Below the pieces are notes generated by a model. It searched no databases. It was not told where the DNA came from and saw only the letters and a program-made list of their open reading frames with translations. A program made the translations under genes and the position numbers. A stretch of 64,000 bases of DNA from Suttonella sp. R2A3 (lineage in GTDB: Bacteria > Pseudomonadota > Gammaproteobacteria > Cardiobacteriales > Cardiobacteriaceae), in contig NZ_CP090975.1 of the NCBI RefSeq assembly GCF_021513215.1, forward strand, positions 1,357,501 to 1,421,500, written 5' to 3'. Every line of letters starts with the position of its first letter. The stretch's first letter is position 1. Below are positions 36,956-46,988 of this stretch, one piece after another.

Positions 36956-37216
36956 TTACTCGTCGAGGTTTTCGATAAACGCAACTAAGGCGGTAAGCGC
37001 TTCGTTCTCGTCTTCACCTGAAACTTGTAAGATTAAGCTATCGCCTTGGCTTAGGCCAGCTTGGAGTAATTTCATCAGCGATTTGCCGTTATAGCTGTTG
37101 CCAGCTTTAATCACTTCGACACTGCTCGCAAAATTCTTGGCCTGACGGACAAAATTTCTCGCGGGACGCGCGTGGAGTCCTGAGGCATTTTTTAAGGTCA
37201 GCTGTTGTTCTTGCAT
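36956..37216 (-). CDS. ptsH: Phosphocarrier protein HPr
   Basis: Small cytoplasmic phosphocarrier of the PTS, 86 residues. The phosphorylated histidine is H15 in SGLHARPARNF. NGKSLMKLL carries serine 46, the site used by HPr kinase in organisms that have one. No crr, hprK or PTS permease gene is near, so the ptsH-ptsI pair may feed a regulatory phosphorelay or a distant permease. Two copies of a ribosome binding site precede it. Confidence 0.95.
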   Translation of the reverse strand: MQEQQLTLKNASGLHARPARNFVRQAKNFASSVEVIKAGNSYNGKSLMKLLQAGLSQGDSLILQVSGEDENEALTALVAFIENLDE

Positions 37217-37219
37217 AAA

Positions 37220-37241
37220 AATCTCCTATAAATCTCCTATA
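37220..37241 (-). repeat. 11-bp tandem direct repeat duplicating the ptsH ribosome binding site
   Basis: The 11-mer AATCTCCTATA occurs twice in direct succession (37220-37230 and 37231-37241). On the coding strand each copy reads TATAGGAGATT and contains the Shine-Dalgarno core AGGAG. The copy nearer the ATG has normal spacing; the outer copy is 11 bases further away. Confidence 0.85.
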
Positions 37242-37289
37242 AAAAGGGTGGCGGTTTATTGCACACTTTATTTTCGTATAGATAGGTCT

Positions 37290-37319
37290 AAAATACCATT
37301 TTTTCTTAATTCAGCTCAA
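37290..37319 (-). promoter_or_regulatory. Putative promoter of ptsH-ptsI
   Basis: On the minus strand TTGAGC (37314-37319) and TATTTT (37290-37295) are separated by 18 bp, each matching four of six consensus bases. About 75 bases lie between it and the ptsH start. Confidence 0.35.
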
Positions 37320-37334
37320 TGAGCGGCCGCGGTT

Positions 37335-38033
37335 TTACGCCGTCAGGGCGATTGCGGCAACCATTTTCGCTGACTGCTTGGCGGCGTGTTCTAAAAAGAC
37401 CTCAAAGGATTGCGAGGCCTCTTCACTAGCGTTATCTGAAATCGCGCGGATGACGCTAAAGGGGACATCATAGCGATAGCAGGTTTGCGCAATCGCTGCG
37501 GCTTCCATGTCGATGGCAAGTACATCAGGAAAGGTCTCTTTGATGCGCGCTAAGGCCTCACCGCCATGAATAAATTGATCGCCGCTGGCGATTGTGCCTT
37601 GGTGGACAATGCTGGAAAACACGCCCGCAGCAATAGAGGCTTTTTGATTCAGCGACGCGTCGCTGGTATAAGTTTCAGGCATTTGCGCCATTTGCCCTGG
37701 TGCGTAGCCAAAGGCCTGCACATCAACATCATGATGTAAGGTTTGCTTAGCGACCACGACATCGCCAACCTGAAGCTGCGGTTGAATACCGCCGGCTGAA
37801 CCGGTATTGATAATCGCTTTTGGCTGGTAGCGCTCAATGAGGATGGTGGTGCCGATTGCGGCGTTCACTTTACCAATCCCGCACTGCATGATGACCACGG
37901 AAACGTCATTCAGCTTACCGCTGTGTATGGTGATGCCAGCAATCGTTTCTTGTTTGGCTTTTTTGAGTTCGGCAGCGAGCAGCGCCACTTCCTGCTCCAT
38001 GGCGCCGATAATCGCAATCGGTTGTGCACTCAT
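37335..38033 (-). CDS. mtnN: 5'-methylthioadenosine/S-adenosylhomocysteine nucleosidase
   Basis: Removes adenine from methylthioadenosine and S-adenosylhomocysteine, clearing SAM by-products and making the LuxS substrate. The 232 residues equal the E. coli length. Motifs are [40 protein letters not shown] and [12 protein letters not shown] with the catalytic Asp. The ATG at 38033 overlaps the luxS stop (ATGA); an ATG six codons upstream is possible but would extend into luxS. Confidence 0.95.
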   Translation of the reverse strand: MSAQPIAIIGAMEQEVALLAAELKKAKQETIAGITIHSGKLNDVSVVIMQCGIGKVNAAIGTTILIERYQPKAIINTGSAGGIQPQLQVGDVVVAKQTLHHDVDVQAFGYAPGQMAQMPETYTSDASLNQKASIAAGVFSSIVHQGTIASGDQFIHGGEALARIKETFPDVLAIDMEAAAIAQTCYRYDVPFSVIRAISDNASEEASQSFEVFLEHAAKQSAKMVAAIALTA

Positions 38034-38494
38034 GCAAATATTTCCGTCCATGCCGCACGCTGATCTAGCAGCTCTTGGGCAAGCGCTTTAGCGCCTTCTA
38101 AGCTGTGACTGGCCGCCCAGCCACACTGCACTTCATTACACGCTGGCACTTTATCTGCCTCAAGCACGTCTTTTAATGTGGCTTCAATCAGATCTAAAGC
38201 GCTTTGATATTCTGGTTCGTTGATCAATGAAATGTAGAACCCGGTCTGACAGCCCATTGGGCCAATATCGAGCACATGCTCGCTATGATTGCGCGCGAGT
38301 TCGGCGAGTAAATGCTCTAAGGAATGTAGCGCAGGCATCTCCATATGCGCCTGGTTCGGTTGTTTGACGCGCAAATCGTATTTATAGATCACATCGCCGT
38401 GCTCACCCTGTTTTTTATCTGCGAGGCGCAGATAAGGGGCTTTGACTTTTGTATGATCAAGGTTAAAACTTTCGACATTCATTGTTTTATTCAT
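38030..38494 (-). CDS. luxS: S-ribosylhomocysteine lyase LuxS
   Basis: Fe/Zn enzyme cleaving S-ribosylhomocysteine to homocysteine and DPD, the precursor of autoinducer-2. The 154 residues have the metal site H57-S-L-E60-H61 ([11 protein letters not shown]) with C124 (EVQCGW), and the catalytic C82 in [18 protein letters not shown] precedes the ATG at 38494; a second ATG four codons later is possible. It is cotranslated with mtnN, so two successive steps of SAH recycling are coupled. Confidence 0.95.
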   Translation of the reverse strand: MNKTMNVESFNLDHTKVKAPYLRLADKKQGEHGDVIYKYDLRVKQPNQAHMEMPALHSLEHLLAELARNHSEHVLDIGPMGCQTGFYISLINEPEYQSALDLIEATLKDVLEADKVPACNEVQCGWAASHSLEGAKALAQELLDQRAAWTEIFA

Positions 38495-38684
38495 CAGCGT
38501 TTTCCTTAAGTTCCAGTTCAATAATGTGTGGCACTATAACGAAAAAACGCAGCTATCACCATGTTGCGGAATGAGCATCTCTTTAACAGCTGATATCAAT
38601 CATTAGTTAATCATGGGTAAATAAGCCCATATTATTGGCTGATTTTCTGTCATAATCTGCGCAACGGTTGACCGATGGGGATTT

Positions 38685-40265
38685 ATGAAAAAAATTATTT
38701 TACTGGCGTTGTTAGTCATCACAGTGATTTTGATGCTGCTGCCTTTCTGGGCCGGGCATAAAACAGAAGCATTTATCAATGAGCAAGTCACGCGTGTGCA
38801 GGTGTTTCTTGATGAAAGAAACTTACCGGTCATCATAGAGGTTAGCGACTATCAGCGCGGTTTTTTCCGCTCTCAAGCTGAGGTGCGCATGACCTCAACC
38901 GAAGACGATAGCGATAAACCGGTGGTGGTTCGCATCGATACCGTGCATGCCCCGTTTACCCGTAGTGGAAGCGATTGGATACGCGGCACTTTGCGTGTTG
39001 ATGATGAGGCCTTTGCTGATATGCCACCGGTTGATGTTGCGTTGTCTTTGGGTAACACACTACGCGTTGGCCAGGATTATCCGCCTTTAACAGATAATGA
39101 AGGCTACCGTGCAATTGCTGAAGAGACATTCGGTGGAAGAATCCTGCCGGATAGTGTTTTACTTGAAGATGATTTTGAGGATCGATACAAAACGCTGCTG
39201 GTTCATGATGGGATTAACTGGTCACTTTCCGGTCCGGCTGACTCATTTCCTTGGGAAAGCGATGGAGTGTTAGCGTTTTCTGAATTCACTTTTCGTGATG
39301 GTTTAAGTGGGTTCCACATCTCACCGTTTACGTTGAACGTTCGCATCCATCCTGAAACGGGTATTCGGGTATCTTCCCCAGAGATTGGCTATCGTTTGAC
39401 CCTGACCGAGAATACCTTCCGTCCTTCTTATGGTGATAATGTGTCGGTGACGATGAAGGCAAGCTATCAGGATTATGTGCTTAATCTGCCAAAAATCCTC
39501 ATCGATGAAACGCCGCATTTTGCCGGTATTGAGGCAAGTGTTAATCGGTTTGTGGTCGGAACCATACCGCCGATGGTGGAACTGAGCACCAATAGCTATC
39601 GCTCGTATCTGCGCTTATATGAAGACAACGAGCAAGAAGGGCTTTATCGCCTGTCTTATGAGCTGAACATGAACGAGATTGAGGTAATAGCGCCGATGAT
39701 TGCGATGTATGCGGGGCTGGTGCCTAACGATATTAATGCTTCGATTACCTTATCTGGGCTTAATCAGAAGACCGTGGTCGCGTTTTATGAGGCGATTAAC
39801 GAGATGCTCGATTATAGCAAGGTAGCGCTTGATGATGAGGAACGTAACGAGCAGTGGGATCGAGTATGGGCTGAAAACCTGCAACCTGTTTTAGAAGAAA
39901 ATATCATCAACGAAGAGTTGAGCGTTAGTGGATCGATTAAGCTGCTTAATCAAACAAACCATGTATTGCTCGCTGGTGAAGTGCTAGAGCATGTAGAAAG
40001 TCAAGAAGAGATGGCTTTGTTAAATGCTGATGTTGGCGAGCTGAGTGAGCGTGAACAACACGACAGACTCAAGCTGATGGATGGCAGCTATGGCAGCATT
40101 CGTATCAGTGAAGCGATTGTCTCGACCCTGTCGCGCTTAGATAACAGTATAGAGCGCTTACCGCTGCCGTTTGTGTTGCAAGATGGCGAGTACCGACTTG
40201 ATGGCAGGATCGAAGACGGTAAGCCGTGGCTAAACGGCGAGGAACAGCCGATCTCTGCACGCTGA
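38685..40265 (+). CDS. DUF945 (YdgA-like) family protein
   Basis: Protein of 526 residues with a single N-terminal transmembrane helix or uncleaved signal (KKIILLALLVITVILMLLPF) followed by a large region outside the cytoplasm. The conserved start of the family is visible: VSDYQRGFFRSQAEVRM. The rest is beta-rich with few cysteines and resembles AsmA-like envelope proteins. Function is not established. TGATG overlap with the next gene. The luxS gene is divergent across a gap of 190 bases with no other gene. Confidence 0.78.
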   Translation: MKKIILLALLVITVILMLLPFWAGHKTEAFINEQVTRVQVFLDERNLPVIIEVSDYQRGFFRSQAEVRMTSTEDDSDKPVVVRIDTVHAPFTRSGSDWIRGTLRVDDEAFADMPPVDVALSLGNTLRVGQDYPPLTDNEGYRAIAEETFGGRILPDSVLLEDDFEDRYKTLLVHDGINWSLSGPADSFPWESDGVLAFSEFTFRDGLSGFHISPFTLNVRIHPETGIRVSSPEIGYRLTLTENTFRPSYGDNVSVTMKASYQDYVLNLPKILIDETPHFAGIEASVNRFVVGTIPPMVELSTNSYRSYLRLYEDNEQEGLYRLSYELNMNEIEVIAPMIAMYAGLVPNDINASITLSGLNQKTVVAFYEAINEMLDYSKVALDDEERNEQWDRVWAENLQPVLEENIINEELSVSGSIKLLNQTNHVLLAGEVLEHVESQEEMALLNADVGELSEREQHDRLKLMDGSYGSIRISEAIVSTLSRLDNSIERLPLPFVLQDGEYRLDGRIEDGKPWLNGEEQPISAR

Positions 40266-41443
40266 TGAACCAACAATGCTTTGATGTTGTCATTATTGGT
40301 GGTGGTGCCGCGGGGAGTTTTTGTGCGATTCACGCGGCGGCGCGTGGTTTGCGCGTGGCAGTGATTGAGCAAAACAGTGATATTGGCGCAAAAATTCGCG
40401 TTTCTGGCGGCGGGCGCTGCAACCTCAGTAACCTGTATATTGATCCGAGTGCTTATCTCTCCGATAATCCGAATTTTTGCCGCTCCGCGTTAGCGCGTTA
40501 CACACAATGGGATGCTTTGGCGTGGTTTGATGCCGCTGGGCTTAGCTATCATGAAAAAACGCTGGGGCAACTCTTTTGTGATCAACGTAGCCGCGGAGTG
40601 ATCGCTGCGTTACGCGATGCGATGGACGTGCATGGTGTGGTGTTTTATGACCAAGCACCGCTAGCAACCCTTGAACAGCTTAGCATTGGTTTTCGCATCA
40701 CCACGTCACACAGTGAACTGATGGCTGATCAGGTGGTGATTGCCTGCGGTGGGCCTTCATTTGCGAAATTGGGCGGCAGTGATTTAGCCTCTAGATTGGC
40801 CAAACAATTCGCCTTGCGTAATATCCCTTTTCGTCCAGCGCTCGTACCATTAACGTTGTCAGAACCACTCACCGAGCTTAGTGGTGTGAGTACGGAAGTG
40901 GTTATTCATTGTGGTGGCGCGCCACATTTTCGTGAACAACTGCTGTTTACCCATCGTGGGTTAAGTGGGCCGGCGGTGCTGCAAATATCGTCATATTGGC
41001 GTAAAGGACAGACGATTACGGTTGATTTTTTACCCAGTCAGCGCGAGATTTTACAGGCGGCGAAAGCCCGTCAACCGCAGCAAACGATTGCTCAAGTGCT
41101 GCGTGCGCACCTGCCCAATGCGTTAGCGAATTATCTTGGCCAAGAAATGAGTGAACAACCATTGCAGCATGTTGGCAATCGCGCACTTGCTGAATACGAC
41201 GCTCGCTTGCATGCGTGGCCATTTTTGCCAAGTGGCAGCGAAGGAATGCGTAAAGCTGAAGTATGTACTGGTGGGATTGATACGCGCGAGCTCGACCCAC
41301 GCAGTTTTGCCGTTAAATCTGTCCCCGGGCTTTATGCGATTGGTGAGGCGGTCGATGTGACCGGTTGGCTTGGGGGGTATAATTTTCAGTGGGCTTGGTC
41401 GTCTGCTTGGTGCTGTGCCCAAGCCCTAGGTAAAAGTACTTAG
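40265..41443 (+). CDS. FAD-dependent oxidoreductase, HI0933/BaiN-like family
   Basis: Flavoprotein of 392 residues. It has the Rossmann motif VVIIGGGAAGSFCAIHAA, the family signature KIRVSGGGRCNLSN, and the C-terminal TGGIDTRELDP and VTGWLGGYNFQWAWSSAW segments typical of HI0933/YhiN proteins. The physiological substrate is unknown. The ATG at 40265 overlaps the preceding stop by one base. Confidence 0.88.
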   Translation: MNQQCFDVVIIGGGAAGSFCAIHAAARGLRVAVIEQNSDIGAKIRVSGGGRCNLSNLYIDPSAYLSDNPNFCRSALARYTQWDALAWFDAAGLSYHEKTLGQLFCDQRSRGVIAALRDAMDVHGVVFYDQAPLATLEQLSIGFRITTSHSELMADQVVIACGGPSFAKLGGSDLASRLAKQFALRNIPFRPALVPLTLSEPLTELSGVSTEVVIHCGGAPHFREQLLFTHRGLSGPAVLQISSYWRKGQTITVDFLPSQREILQAAKARQPQQTIAQVLRAHLPNALANYLGQEMSEQPLQHVGNRALAEYDARLHAWPFLPSGSEGMRKAEVCTGGIDTRELDPRSFAVKSVPGLYAIGEAVDVTGWLGGYNFQWAWSSAWCCAQALGKST

Positions 41444-41453
41444 AAAAGAGCGC

Positions 41454-41783
41454 TTAAGATTTCTTGACGAATTCGGATTTCAACATCATTGCGCTGCCGT
41501 CAATTTTGCAGTCGATGTTGTGATCGCCATCTGGTACCAGGCGGATATTCTTCACTTTTGTACCTTGTTTGAGGGACTGTGAACTGCCTTTGAGTTTAAG
41601 CGCTTTAATCAGGGTGACGGTATCGCCATCGCTGAGCTCGGTGCCGTTAGCATCGAGCACTTTTGTGCCACTGTCTAACTCAGTTTGTGAATTCCATTCA
41701 AACGCACATTCTGGGCACACAAAATTCATCCCATCGTCGTAGCAATAATCGCACTGACATTTTGGACATACTAATTCGCTCAT
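41454..41783 (-). CDS. Zinc-ribbon protein of the PhnA/YjdM family
   Basis: Small cytoplasmic protein, 109 residues. The N-terminal zinc ribbon is [15 protein letters not shown]...[10 protein letters not shown], followed by the PhnA domain with [25 protein letters not shown] and [19 protein letters not shown]. Despite the old PhnA name it is not a phosphonoacetate hydrolase. AAGGAAA precedes the ATG at 41783; an upstream in-frame start is less likely. Convergent with the flavoprotein gene. Confidence 0.92.
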   Translation of the reverse strand: MSELVCPKCQCDYCYDDGMNFVCPECAFEWNSQTELDSGTKVLDANGTELSDGDTVTLIKALKLKGSSQSLKQGTKVKNIRLVPDGDHNIDCKIDGSAMMLKSEFVKKS

Positions 41784-41869
41784 TTTCCTTACCTCAAGAT
41801 TATTCATGATTGGTGGTGATTATAGCTTTTTCGCGCAAAATTGCACGATATCTACCCCTAAAAGCCAGA

Positions 41870-42529
41870 TTAGCTGGCAGAAACCTCAAAAGTAGCGCTG
41901 ATTTTATCGAGCAGGTTTAGGCGTAAGTGATCGCCCGCAGCCAACGGGCCAACGCCTACCGGTGTGCCGGTGTAGATGATGTCTCCTGCTGATAGCGTGC
42001 AATATTCACTAATGTAGGCGATCAGTTCAGCGATAGGAAAGAGCATCATCTTCGTCTCGCCTTGCTGGCGTAGCTCACCGTTCTGCCACATAGAAAAGCT
42101 TAGCGCTTGCGGTTCAGGGCATTCATCAACGGGTAAAAAGGTGGACACACAAGCCGCGCCGTCAAAGCCTTTGCATAATGTCCAAGGCAATCCTTTTGCT
42201 TTTGCCACGCTTTGCCAGTCGCGGGCAGTCAAATCCAGACCAACGGCATAGCCAGCAATCGCTTGGCGCGCTTCTTCCTGCGATAAATCACGCCCACCGC
42301 TCGCCAAGGCAACCACCACTTCGGTTTCATAATGTACATCTTCGCTGCCTTTGGGCAAGGTGATTGTGCCGCCATCGTGTAATAGTGCAGCGGCTGGTTT
42401 ATCAAAAACAACCGGCGCATCCGGGCGCTCATTGCCCAATTCTTCGATGTGTTCAGCGTAGTTCCGCCCAATGCAAAAAATGCTGTTTAAGGCGAGCTCG
42501 CGACCATCACTAAAAAATAATTTGCCCAT
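41870..42529 (-). CDS. Fumarylacetoacetate hydrolase family protein
   Basis: FAH-fold enzyme of 219 residues, similar in length to YcgM/FAHD1 proteins that act as acylpyruvases or oxaloacetate decarboxylases. Seen are IGRNYAEHIEEL, the metal-binding HYETEVVVAL and YAVGLDLTARDWQ, and the conserved IIYTGTPVGVGPL near the end. The exact substrate cannot be read from sequence. Downstream of znuA by 50 bases. Confidence 0.88.
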   Translation of the reverse strand: MGKLFFSDGRELALNSIFCIGRNYAEHIEELGNERPDAPVVFDKPAAALLHDGGTITLPKGSEDVHYETEVVVALASGGRDLSQEEARQAIAGYAVGLDLTARDWQSVAKAKGLPWTLCKGFDGAACVSTFLPVDECPEPQALSFSMWQNGELRQQGETKMMLFPIAELIAYISEYCTLSAGDIIYTGTPVGVGPLAAGDHLRLNLLDKISATFEVSAS

Positions 42530-42579
42530 TGTTCCTCCGCTGCCGTTTATTTGATAAAAACTCTAGCTAGCCAAGAGCC

Positions 42580-43524
42580 CTATAGAGGCGCAGCCAAACA
42601 CGATGCTAATTGTTGTGCGAGATTGTCCATCAGCTTGGGGTAAAGGTCTTTTCCTGAAGGCAAGTCTGCACCAATCGGGTCGAGAATACCCTCGCGTACG
42701 TCCGTACCACTTAATAATTTTTTGGTCAATTTGGCCGGGAATTGTGGCTCGCTAAATAAACACACCGCCTGCTGCTTGCTTAACAGTTGACGAATCTCAC
42801 CAACACGTTTTGCACCGGGCTCGTGTTCTGGTGATACACGCACTGCACCAATTGCGCGTAAGTCATAGGCGTGTTCAAGATATTGATAGGCGTCATGAAA
42901 GACCATAAACGGCTGATCTTTGACTGGCATCAAACGTTGTTTGATCGACCCGTCAAGCGCTGTTAACTCGTTGAGCGTTTGCTCAAGGTTTGCTTGATAC
43001 TGGGCGCTGTGCTCAGGGTCTAGCTTGCTCAGGGTTTGCGTGAGTGCTTTAACCAGCGCTTGTGCATTAGCGATATCTAACCATACATGGAGATCGTGTT
43101 CGCCGTGTTGATGATCTGCTTCTGTATGGTCATCGTGGTGGTCCCCTTCGGCATGATCATCGTGGTGATGCTCGGGCCACAATCCACCTTCACGAGCATC
43201 GAGTAGGGTGACATCGGGTAACTGTGACCAGCGAATCACCTGTTGTTCACCTGCAGTCTTTGCTAACACGTCGGGTAAAAAAACCTCTAAAGCGTCGTCA
43301 ACATAAACCACCACTTGTGCGGCTGAGAGCGCTTGTGTGTCGCTCGGTTTAAGTTGGTAGCCATGTGGTGAGCCTTGTTCTATCAATAAGGTGGGTTCTG
43401 TTACGCCATCTGTGATGTGAGAGACCAAGGAATGTAGGGGCTTAATCGTAGTGACCACGTTTGGGGTGGCTAAAGCGGCTGTTGATAAGGCAGCCAGTAC
43501 TATCAGTAGAAAACGCTTTGTCAT
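42580..43524 (-). CDS. znuA: Zinc ABC transporter substrate-binding protein ZnuA
   Basis: Periplasmic zinc-binding protein, 314 residues. The signal peptide is TKRFLLIVLAALSTAALA. Ligand regions are VVTTIKPLHSLV, HDLHVWLDIANAQALV and MVFHDAYQYLEHAYDL, and a His/Asp-rich loop (about 117-145) typical of ZnuA lies before the second. The permease and ATPase genes znuBC are not adjacent. No clear Zur box was seen. The gene starts 26 bases after the dapD terminator, so its promoter must overlap that hairpin or lie further up. Confidence 0.93.
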   Translation of the reverse strand: MTKRFLLIVLAALSTAALATPNVVTTIKPLHSLVSHITDGVTEPTLLIEQGSPHGYQLKPSDTQALSAAQVVVYVDDALEVFLPDVLAKTAGEQQVIRWSQLPDVTLLDAREGGLWPEHHHDDHAEGDHHDDHTEADHQHGEHDLHVWLDIANAQALVKALTQTLSKLDPEHSAQYQANLEQTLNELTALDGSIKQRLMPVKDQPFMVFHDAYQYLEHAYDLRAIGAVRVSPEHEPGAKRVGEIRQLLSKQQAVCLFSEPQFPAKLTKKLLSGTDVREGILDPIGADLPSGKDLYPKLMDNLAQQLASCLAAPL

Positions 43525-43546
43525 AAGGTTCTGTCGGTTAGTCGGT

Positions 43547-43584
43547 AAAACAAGCCTTGCAAGTAGGTATCATGGCAAGGCTTG
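43547..43584 (-). terminator. Rho-independent terminator after dapD
   Basis: Perfect 10-bp inverted repeat CAAGCCTTGC (43551-43560) / GCAAGGCTTG (43575-43584) with a 14-base loop, followed on the minus strand by TTTT. It lies in the dapD-znuA gap. Confidence 0.75.
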
Positions 43585-43647
43585 CGTGCTTAATAAAATC
43601 ATAACGCTGTTGACTGTTCATCAGTGCGTTATGGATTGGGTTGCTGT

Positions 43648-44472
43648 TTAGCTGTCTGCGCCGCGCAACAATTCATTAATGCTCGTTTTTGCACGCGTTT
43701 GTGCGTCCACTTGTTTGATGATCACTGCGCAATACAGGCTGTGTGAACCGTCTTTTGCCGGTAAACTACCTGGTACAACCACAGCACCTGCCGGGATGCG
43801 ACCACGAGTGATTTCACCGGTTTCGCGGTTATAAATTTTCGTGCTTTGTCCGATGTACACACCCATAGAAATGACCGCACCTTGTTCAACGATCACCCCT
43901 TCAACAATCTCAGAGCGTGCACCGATAAAGCAACCATCTTCAATAATGGTTGGTGCGGCTTGTAGTGGCTCTAGGACGCCACCAATACCGACACCGCCTG
44001 AAAGGTGTACGCCTTTACCGATTTGCGCGCAAGAGCCGACGGTAGCCCAGGTATCAACCATTGTCCCATCGCCAACATAGGCGCCAATATTGACATAAGA
44101 AGGCATTAACACCACATCTTTGCCAATATAACTGCCGGCACGCGCCACCGCTGGTGGTACAACACGCACGCCTTCACGACGGAAGTCTTCTTCGCTATGC
44201 TCGCCAAATCGGCTGGCGACTTTATCAAAATAACGTGTATAACCATGGTCAATCGACTGGTTATCGTTCAAACGAAACGATAACAGTACCGCTTTTTTCG
44301 CCCATTCATTGACCTGCCAGCCGTTGTCAGTGGGTTCCGCTACACGCAGTGCACCGGATTCGAGCTGTTTTAAAGTGTCGTTGACTGCTTGACGCAGTGC
44401 TGGATCAGCATTGTTGGGAGTGATTTCGTTGCGCTGTTCAAAGGCGGCTTCGATCTGCTGTTGTAAACTCAT
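43648..44472 (-). CDS. dapD: Tetrahydrodipicolinate N-succinyltransferase
   Basis: Succinyl-CoA-dependent enzyme of the lysine/meso-diaminopimelate pathway. The 274 residues equal E. coli DapD. An N-terminal helical domain is followed by a left-handed beta-helix with hexapeptide repeats ([58 protein letters not shown]). dapF lies elsewhere in the window; the other genes of the pathway are not present. Confidence 0.96.
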   Translation of the reverse strand: MSLQQQIEAAFEQRNEITPNNADPALRQAVNDTLKQLESGALRVAEPTDNGWQVNEWAKKAVLLSFRLNDNQSIDHGYTRYFDKVASRFGEHSEEDFRREGVRVVPPAVARAGSYIGKDVVLMPSYVNIGAYVGDGTMVDTWATVGSCAQIGKGVHLSGGVGIGGVLEPLQAAPTIIEDGCFIGARSEIVEGVIVEQGAVISMGVYIGQSTKIYNRETGEITRGRIPAGAVVVPGSLPAKDGSHSLYCAVIIKQVDAQTRAKTSINELLRGADS

Positions 44473-44642
44473 AGTATTTTCTGGTCAAATAAAACAATCC
44501 ATTATGCCGTATTGCCCGGCGAACGGCAAAATGTCGGCTGGCTATCATTTATTACCATCCAAATGGGAAGAGGTACGCAGCATACGTGTGCGATGTTATG
44601 ATAAAAAACAATTTCACATAAAAAAGATGACAAGAGAGGCTT

Positions 44643-46988
44643 ATGGCAGGGGTTGATCCGCGTTTGCACGGCACACCGCTAACGAACATCGAAAAAGCAC
44701 TATGGTGCGCGCTCCCTGTGCTCGGCTTATTAGCTGTACTTGCGACATGGGCGAATTTTAGCGCGCCTTATGTCTGGCAGTGGTCGTGGTTTAGCGGTAT
44801 CGGCGTTGATTTAGCGTTTCGCGTTGATGGCTTCGCCCTGCTGATGCTCTTTTTAATTACTGGTGTGGGTAGTGCAGTGTTCCTCTATGCCGCCGGTTAT
44901 CTTAGTGACCATCCACAGCTACGCCGCTTATATATTTTGTTGTGCGCCTTTGCCTTAACCATGGTCGGCTGTGTGCTGGCCGATGATTTGATTCTACTTT
45001 TTGTTTTTTGGGAGCTCACCAGTGTGCTCTCTTTTTTACTGGTCGGGTTTAACTTTTTTGATTCCGGCGCGCGCGATAGCGCCAAACAAGCGATGCTGGT
45101 GACCGGTAGTGGTGGTTTGTGTTTATTGGTGGGCGCAATTTGGTTAGGGCAACTCACCGGCACCACACGCCTTTCTGAAATTACCGCTGTGTTGCCACAA
45201 TACCTGAATAACGGCGCACTGCTTTGGGCGATGGCGCTGATTATGATCGGCGCATTTACCAAAAGTGCACAATTCCCGTTTCAATTCTGGTTGCCGAATG
45301 CGATGGCAGCGCCGACGCCAGTTTCTGCCTACCTTCACTCGGCGACGATGGTCAAACTCGGGGTGTATCTACTCGCGCGCTTTGATGTGAGCTTAAGCGA
45401 CTGGTCTTTTTGGCAAATCAGCTTGCAAACCATTGGCTCAATGACTGCGGGTTGGGGGATTTTATTGGCGCTCAAAGAGCGTGATTTAAAGCGGATTTTG
45501 GCTTGGTCAACGGTAGCTACCTTGGGTACGCTAGTGGTGTTAATTGGCTTGCCTGGTGATCGTGCAGCCCTTGGGGTGGCGGCATTCTTGCTCGCGCATG
45601 CAATGTATAAGGCACCACTGTTTTTCGTGGCCGGGAATGTCGATCACAGCACAGGGACGCGGGTGATCGATTGCTTGGGGCGTCTACGTCGGGTGATGCC
45701 ATGGACCGCAACTGCGGCGACGCTCGCCGGGATTTCGATGGCCGGTATGCCACTCTCTTTTGGCTTCATTGCTAAAGAAGTGCTGATTGCGGCAAAAAGT
45801 GGCCAACAAACGCTTACCCTAACCATTGGTGCGAATACAGTATTTAGTATTATCGCAGTGGCGGTTGCCGGCGTGGCAACGATTCGTATTTTCTGGCGTC
45901 GTCCTGGGGTGATTATTACTCCACCTAATGTGCATGAAGTCAGCAAAGCGATGATTATTCCACCGCTAACCATCGCCGCACTTGGCCTGTTATTTGGTAT
46001 TTTCCCGCAAATCCCTTCGGGCGTACTGCAAAGTGCGGCGCAAGCAATTTTAGGACAAGAAAATCTCGCAGTCGATTTACATCTCGATGTGGCGCTGGTG
46101 CGCTCATCGGCAACGACGATTGCCTATACCTTATTGCTCGGCGCGGCGGTTTTCTTTGGCTGGGATATCTTGCATCGTGGTTTTGATCGTTTTTTAGCCA
46201 AGCTGCCGAAGCTTGGTGGTGGGGATATTTATGATCGTGTGGTGGGCAATATTCCTGCGACCACCGCAGAAATCACCCGCCGTGTGCAACATGGTTCGCT
46301 GTCAATTTATGCCAGCTGGTTGATCATGTTCACGATCACCACCTTAGGCGCGGCTTTATTGTGGGCCGGGTTGGTGGTGCGTGATATTGCCTGGCCAGAT
46401 TGGGCAGCGCTTGGGCCTATTCCAGGGATTGGCTTATCGGTGGCGGTTATTTTATTGATCGCTGGCGCTTATTTGACTACGCGTGCGCGTCGCTCGATTG
46501 TGTTGATCCTCACCTCAGGCCTTGTGGGCTATGGTTCGGCGCTGGTGTTTGTCTTTAGCGGTGCGGTTGATGTTGCGCTGACTCAGTTTGTCGTTGAGAC
46601 CATTTTGGTGATTGTCTTGGTGTCGATTTTGCTGATGTTAAGACGTAGTGATGCGCAGTTTTATCGCCATCATAAAGGCGATGTTCGCGAAACCGGGATT
46701 ATTATTCTTGCACTGGTTGTCGCGACACTGTTAACGGTCGCGATCGCGCTGATGCTAGCGATACCGTTTAATCCGGACCTGACGAAGTTTTTTGCCGCAG
46801 AAAGCTATGTCAGCGCGCATGGTTTGAATGTGGTGAATGTGATTTTGGTTGATTTTCGCGCAATGGATACCTTTGGTGAAGCGAGCGTCTTATTGCTCTC
46901 ACTATTGGCGGCGTGGCCGTTATTGCGATCGCTACGACGCCGGGGCAAGCGTTTAGCGCAAATGAAGCAACAGGGTAAGCATTTATGA
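44643..46988 (+). CDS. mrpA: Na+/H+ antiporter subunit A (MrpA/MnhA)
   Basis: Largest subunit of the multi-subunit Mrp cation/proton antiporter, related to NuoL. The 781 residues have an N-terminal proton-channel domain with [37 protein letters not shown] and [14 protein letters not shown], then a C-terminal MbhD-like part (from about 614, [20 protein letters not shown]) and an MbhE-like end ([17 protein letters not shown]). Acidic and lysine residues of the ion path are kept. GAGAGG precedes the ATG. First gene of mrpABCDEFG. Confidence 0.94.
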   Translation: MAGVDPRLHGTPLTNIEKALWCALPVLGLLAVLATWANFSAPYVWQWSWFSGIGVDLAFRVDGFALLMLFLITGVGSAVFLYAAGYLSDHPQLRRLYILLCAFALTMVGCVLADDLILLFVFWELTSVLSFLLVGFNFFDSGARDSAKQAMLVTGSGGLCLLVGAIWLGQLTGTTRLSEITAVLPQYLNNGALLWAMALIMIGAFTKSAQFPFQFWLPNAMAAPTPVSAYLHSATMVKLGVYLLARFDVSLSDWSFWQISLQTIGSMTAGWGILLALKERDLKRILAWSTVATLGTLVVLIGLPGDRAALGVAAFLLAHAMYKAPLFFVAGNVDHSTGTRVIDCLGRLRRVMPWTATAATLAGISMAGMPLSFGFIAKEVLIAAKSGQQTLTLTIGANTVFSIIAVAVAGVATIRIFWRRPGVIITPPNVHEVSKAMIIPPLTIAALGLLFGIFPQIPSGVLQSAAQAILGQENLAVDLHLDVALVRSSATTIAYTLLLGAAVFFGWDILHRGFDRFLAKLPKLGGGDIYDRVVGNIPATTAEITRRVQHGSLSIYASWLIMFTITTLGAALLWAGLVVRDIAWPDWAALGPIPGIGLSVAVILLIAGAYLTTRARRSIVLILTSGLVGYGSALVFVFSGAVDVALTQFVVETILVIVLVSILLMLRRSDAQFYRHHKGDVRETGIIILALVVATLLTVAIALMLAIPFNPDLTKFFAAESYVSAHGLNVVNVILVDFRAMDTFGEASVLLLSLLAAWPLLRSLRRRGKRLAQMKQQGKHL

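Noticed and set aside
38613-38630. ATGGG/CCCAT hairpin between luxS and the DUF945 gene
   Set aside because: Only five base pairs with an AT-rich loop and no T run; likely chance.
42530-42579. Possible terminator between znuA and the FAH-family gene
   Set aside because: The stem is only four base pairs (CTCT/AGAG) although a T run follows; not enough support.
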